A model generated the notes under the pieces. It worked only from the letters and a program-made list of their open reading frames with translations. It was not told where the DNA came from and did no database searches. This document shows, in pieces, positions 6,312-6,646 of a DNA stretch of 6,646 bases. The position numbers and the translations under genes were made by a program. Position 1 is the first letter of the stretch, and each line of letters begins with the position of its first letter. The stretch is from an uncultured Clostridia bacterium. Its GTDB lineage: Bacteria > Bacillota > Clostridia > RGIG6154. Location of the stretch: the NCBI GenBank assembly GCA_934457515.1, contig CAKSHV010000086.1, positions 1-6,646 of the forward strand. The letters are read 5' to 3'.

Positions 6312-6337
6312 TTACCATATCTTTTCTCAAAAATCAA
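6309..6337 (-). promoter_or_regulatory. Probable sigma-A-type promoter of the large gene
   Basis: On the minus strand TTGATT (6337-6332) is followed by a 17-base spacer and TAAGAT (6314-6309). TGG directly before the -10 gives an extended -10 (TGN) element. Transcription would begin near 6302, leaving a short leader of about 28 bases before the ATG. The A-rich stretch upstream (6341-6380) could act as an UP element. This is a sequence match only, but spacing and placement are good. Confidence 0.7.
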
Positions 6338-6404
6338 TATATTTTTGTAATTTTTTTCTAATTTTTATCTTTTTTTCTTTTATACGGCATATGTTTTTGT
6401 AATA

Positions 6405-6417
6405 TTGTGAATCACAA
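6405..6417. promoter_or_regulatory. Short dyad TTGTGA-A-TCACAA, possible protein-binding site
   Basis: Two perfect 6-base arms flank a single central A. It lies about 70 bases upstream of the -35 box of the large gene and just after the terminator of the small upstream gene. The halves resemble CRP/FNR-type TGTGA half-sites, but the spacing (one base between arms) is not the canonical six, so no regulator is named. Chance occurrence cannot be excluded. Confidence 0.25.
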
Positions 6418-6423
6418 GCGCAT

Positions 6424-6457
6424 AAAAATGCTCGTTTGCGGTTGCAAACGAGCATTT
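6424..6457 (-). terminator. Strong intrinsic terminator of the upstream small gene
   Basis: A perfect 14-bp stem (6426-6439 with 6444-6457) has a four-base loop (6440-6443). On the minus strand the stem is followed by a run of five U's (A's at 6424-6428 on the plus strand, partly inside the stem). It begins three bases after the TAA stop at 6461-6463, so it ends the small gene's transcript and isolates the large gene from it. Confidence 0.88.
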
Positions 6458-6460
6458 ATC

Positions 6461-6646
6461 TTATTCGGTTTCTGAATCTTCCAGCAGCTCTGCTGCCGTT
6501 TCCATAATCTTTTTATACAAAATTTCAGGATGCTTTCGCATGGCGCGGGAAAGTGCCACTGCCGAGTCACGCTCGGGCATGGTAAGTTCTAAATGCATAA
6601 GAGGGGTTTCCCCGTCATACAGCCGAAGAGACGCCATGTGCACCTT
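6461..6646 (-). CDS. Small unrecognised protein, C-terminal part or nearly whole gene
   Basis: The frame is open to the right edge of the window and ends in TAA three bases before a strong terminator, which supports a real gene. If it starts at the ATG at 6637-6635, preceded by AAGG five bases upstream, it is complete at 58 residues. GTG at 6643 and a start outside the window are the alternatives. The visible protein has a short beta-like N-terminus (MASLRLYDGETPLMHLELTMP) followed by a charged, probably helical part (RAMRKHPEILYKKIMETAAELLEDSE). It has no signal peptide and no membrane segment, so it is probably cytoplasmic. The family is not recognised. The gene lies in the same orientation as the large gene but is separated from it by a terminator and a promoter. 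Confidence 0.65.
   Translation of the reverse strand, partial: KVHMASLRLYDGETPLMHLELTMPERDSAVALSRAMRKHPEILYKKIMETAAELLEDSETE

Noticed and set aside
6301..6337. 8-bp inverted repeat TTGATTTT/AAAATCAA as a separate feature
   Set aside because: On its own an 8-bp match with a 21-base gap is expected by chance in this AT-rich stretch; kept only as part of the three-half-site observation.
6341..6400. A second promoter or small RNA in the A/T-rich gap
   Set aside because: TATAAA on the minus strand near 6383 has no -35 hexamer at a workable distance, and no folded RNA structure is evident.

Overview
The window looks like a piece of a Firmicutes (Clostridia-type) chromosome of moderate GC with AT-rich intergenic gaps. 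This is inferred from three things: a large secreted protein carrying the paired 'copper amine oxidase N-terminal' stalk repeats common in Clostridia and Paenibacillus, a typical Gram-positive signal peptide with a strong AGGGGTGA ribosome binding site, and a MATE transporter fragment of the clostridial kind. No species can be named from the sequence alone.

Layout: (1) positions 2-757, plus strand, hold the C-terminal half of a MATE-family multidrug/metabolite exporter whose 5' end lies outside the window. (2) Positions 766-799 hold a hairpin with an A-tract on one side and a T-tract on the other, a shared terminator between two convergent genes. (3) Positions 848-6274, minus strand, hold one very large gene (1808 residues) that fills over 80% of the window. 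(4) Positions 6275-6460 are an AT-rich promoter region with a recognisable extended -10 promoter, an unusual set of inverted repeats over the promoter and ribosome binding site, and the strong terminator of the next gene. (5) Positions 6461-6646, minus strand, hold the end (possibly nearly all) of a small unrecognised gene.

The large protein is the main content. After a signal peptide it has three diverged copies of a ~130-150 residue beta-rich module (recurrent motifs: RDY, GxHGxxGWxW, (N/F)Y(A/G)RxxxIVLT), then a two-unit stalk domain, then a fourth copy of the same module, then a beta-rich region, an aromatic-rich helical region that looks like an (alpha/alpha) toroid, and C-terminal beta domains. 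The simplest reading is a secreted multimodular polysaccharide-active enzyme (glycoside hydrolase or polysaccharide lyase) with four glycan-binding-like modules. The catalytic family could not be recognised and the activity is inference. There is no LPXTG or SLH anchor, so attachment, if any, would rest on the stalk or the binding modules.

The large gene appears to be monocistronic: it has its own promoter, the upstream gene is terminated before it, and it faces a convergent neighbour downstream. Nothing in the window links the MATE transporter or the small gene to it functionally. No RNA genes, insertion sequences, CRISPR arrays or phage genes were seen.
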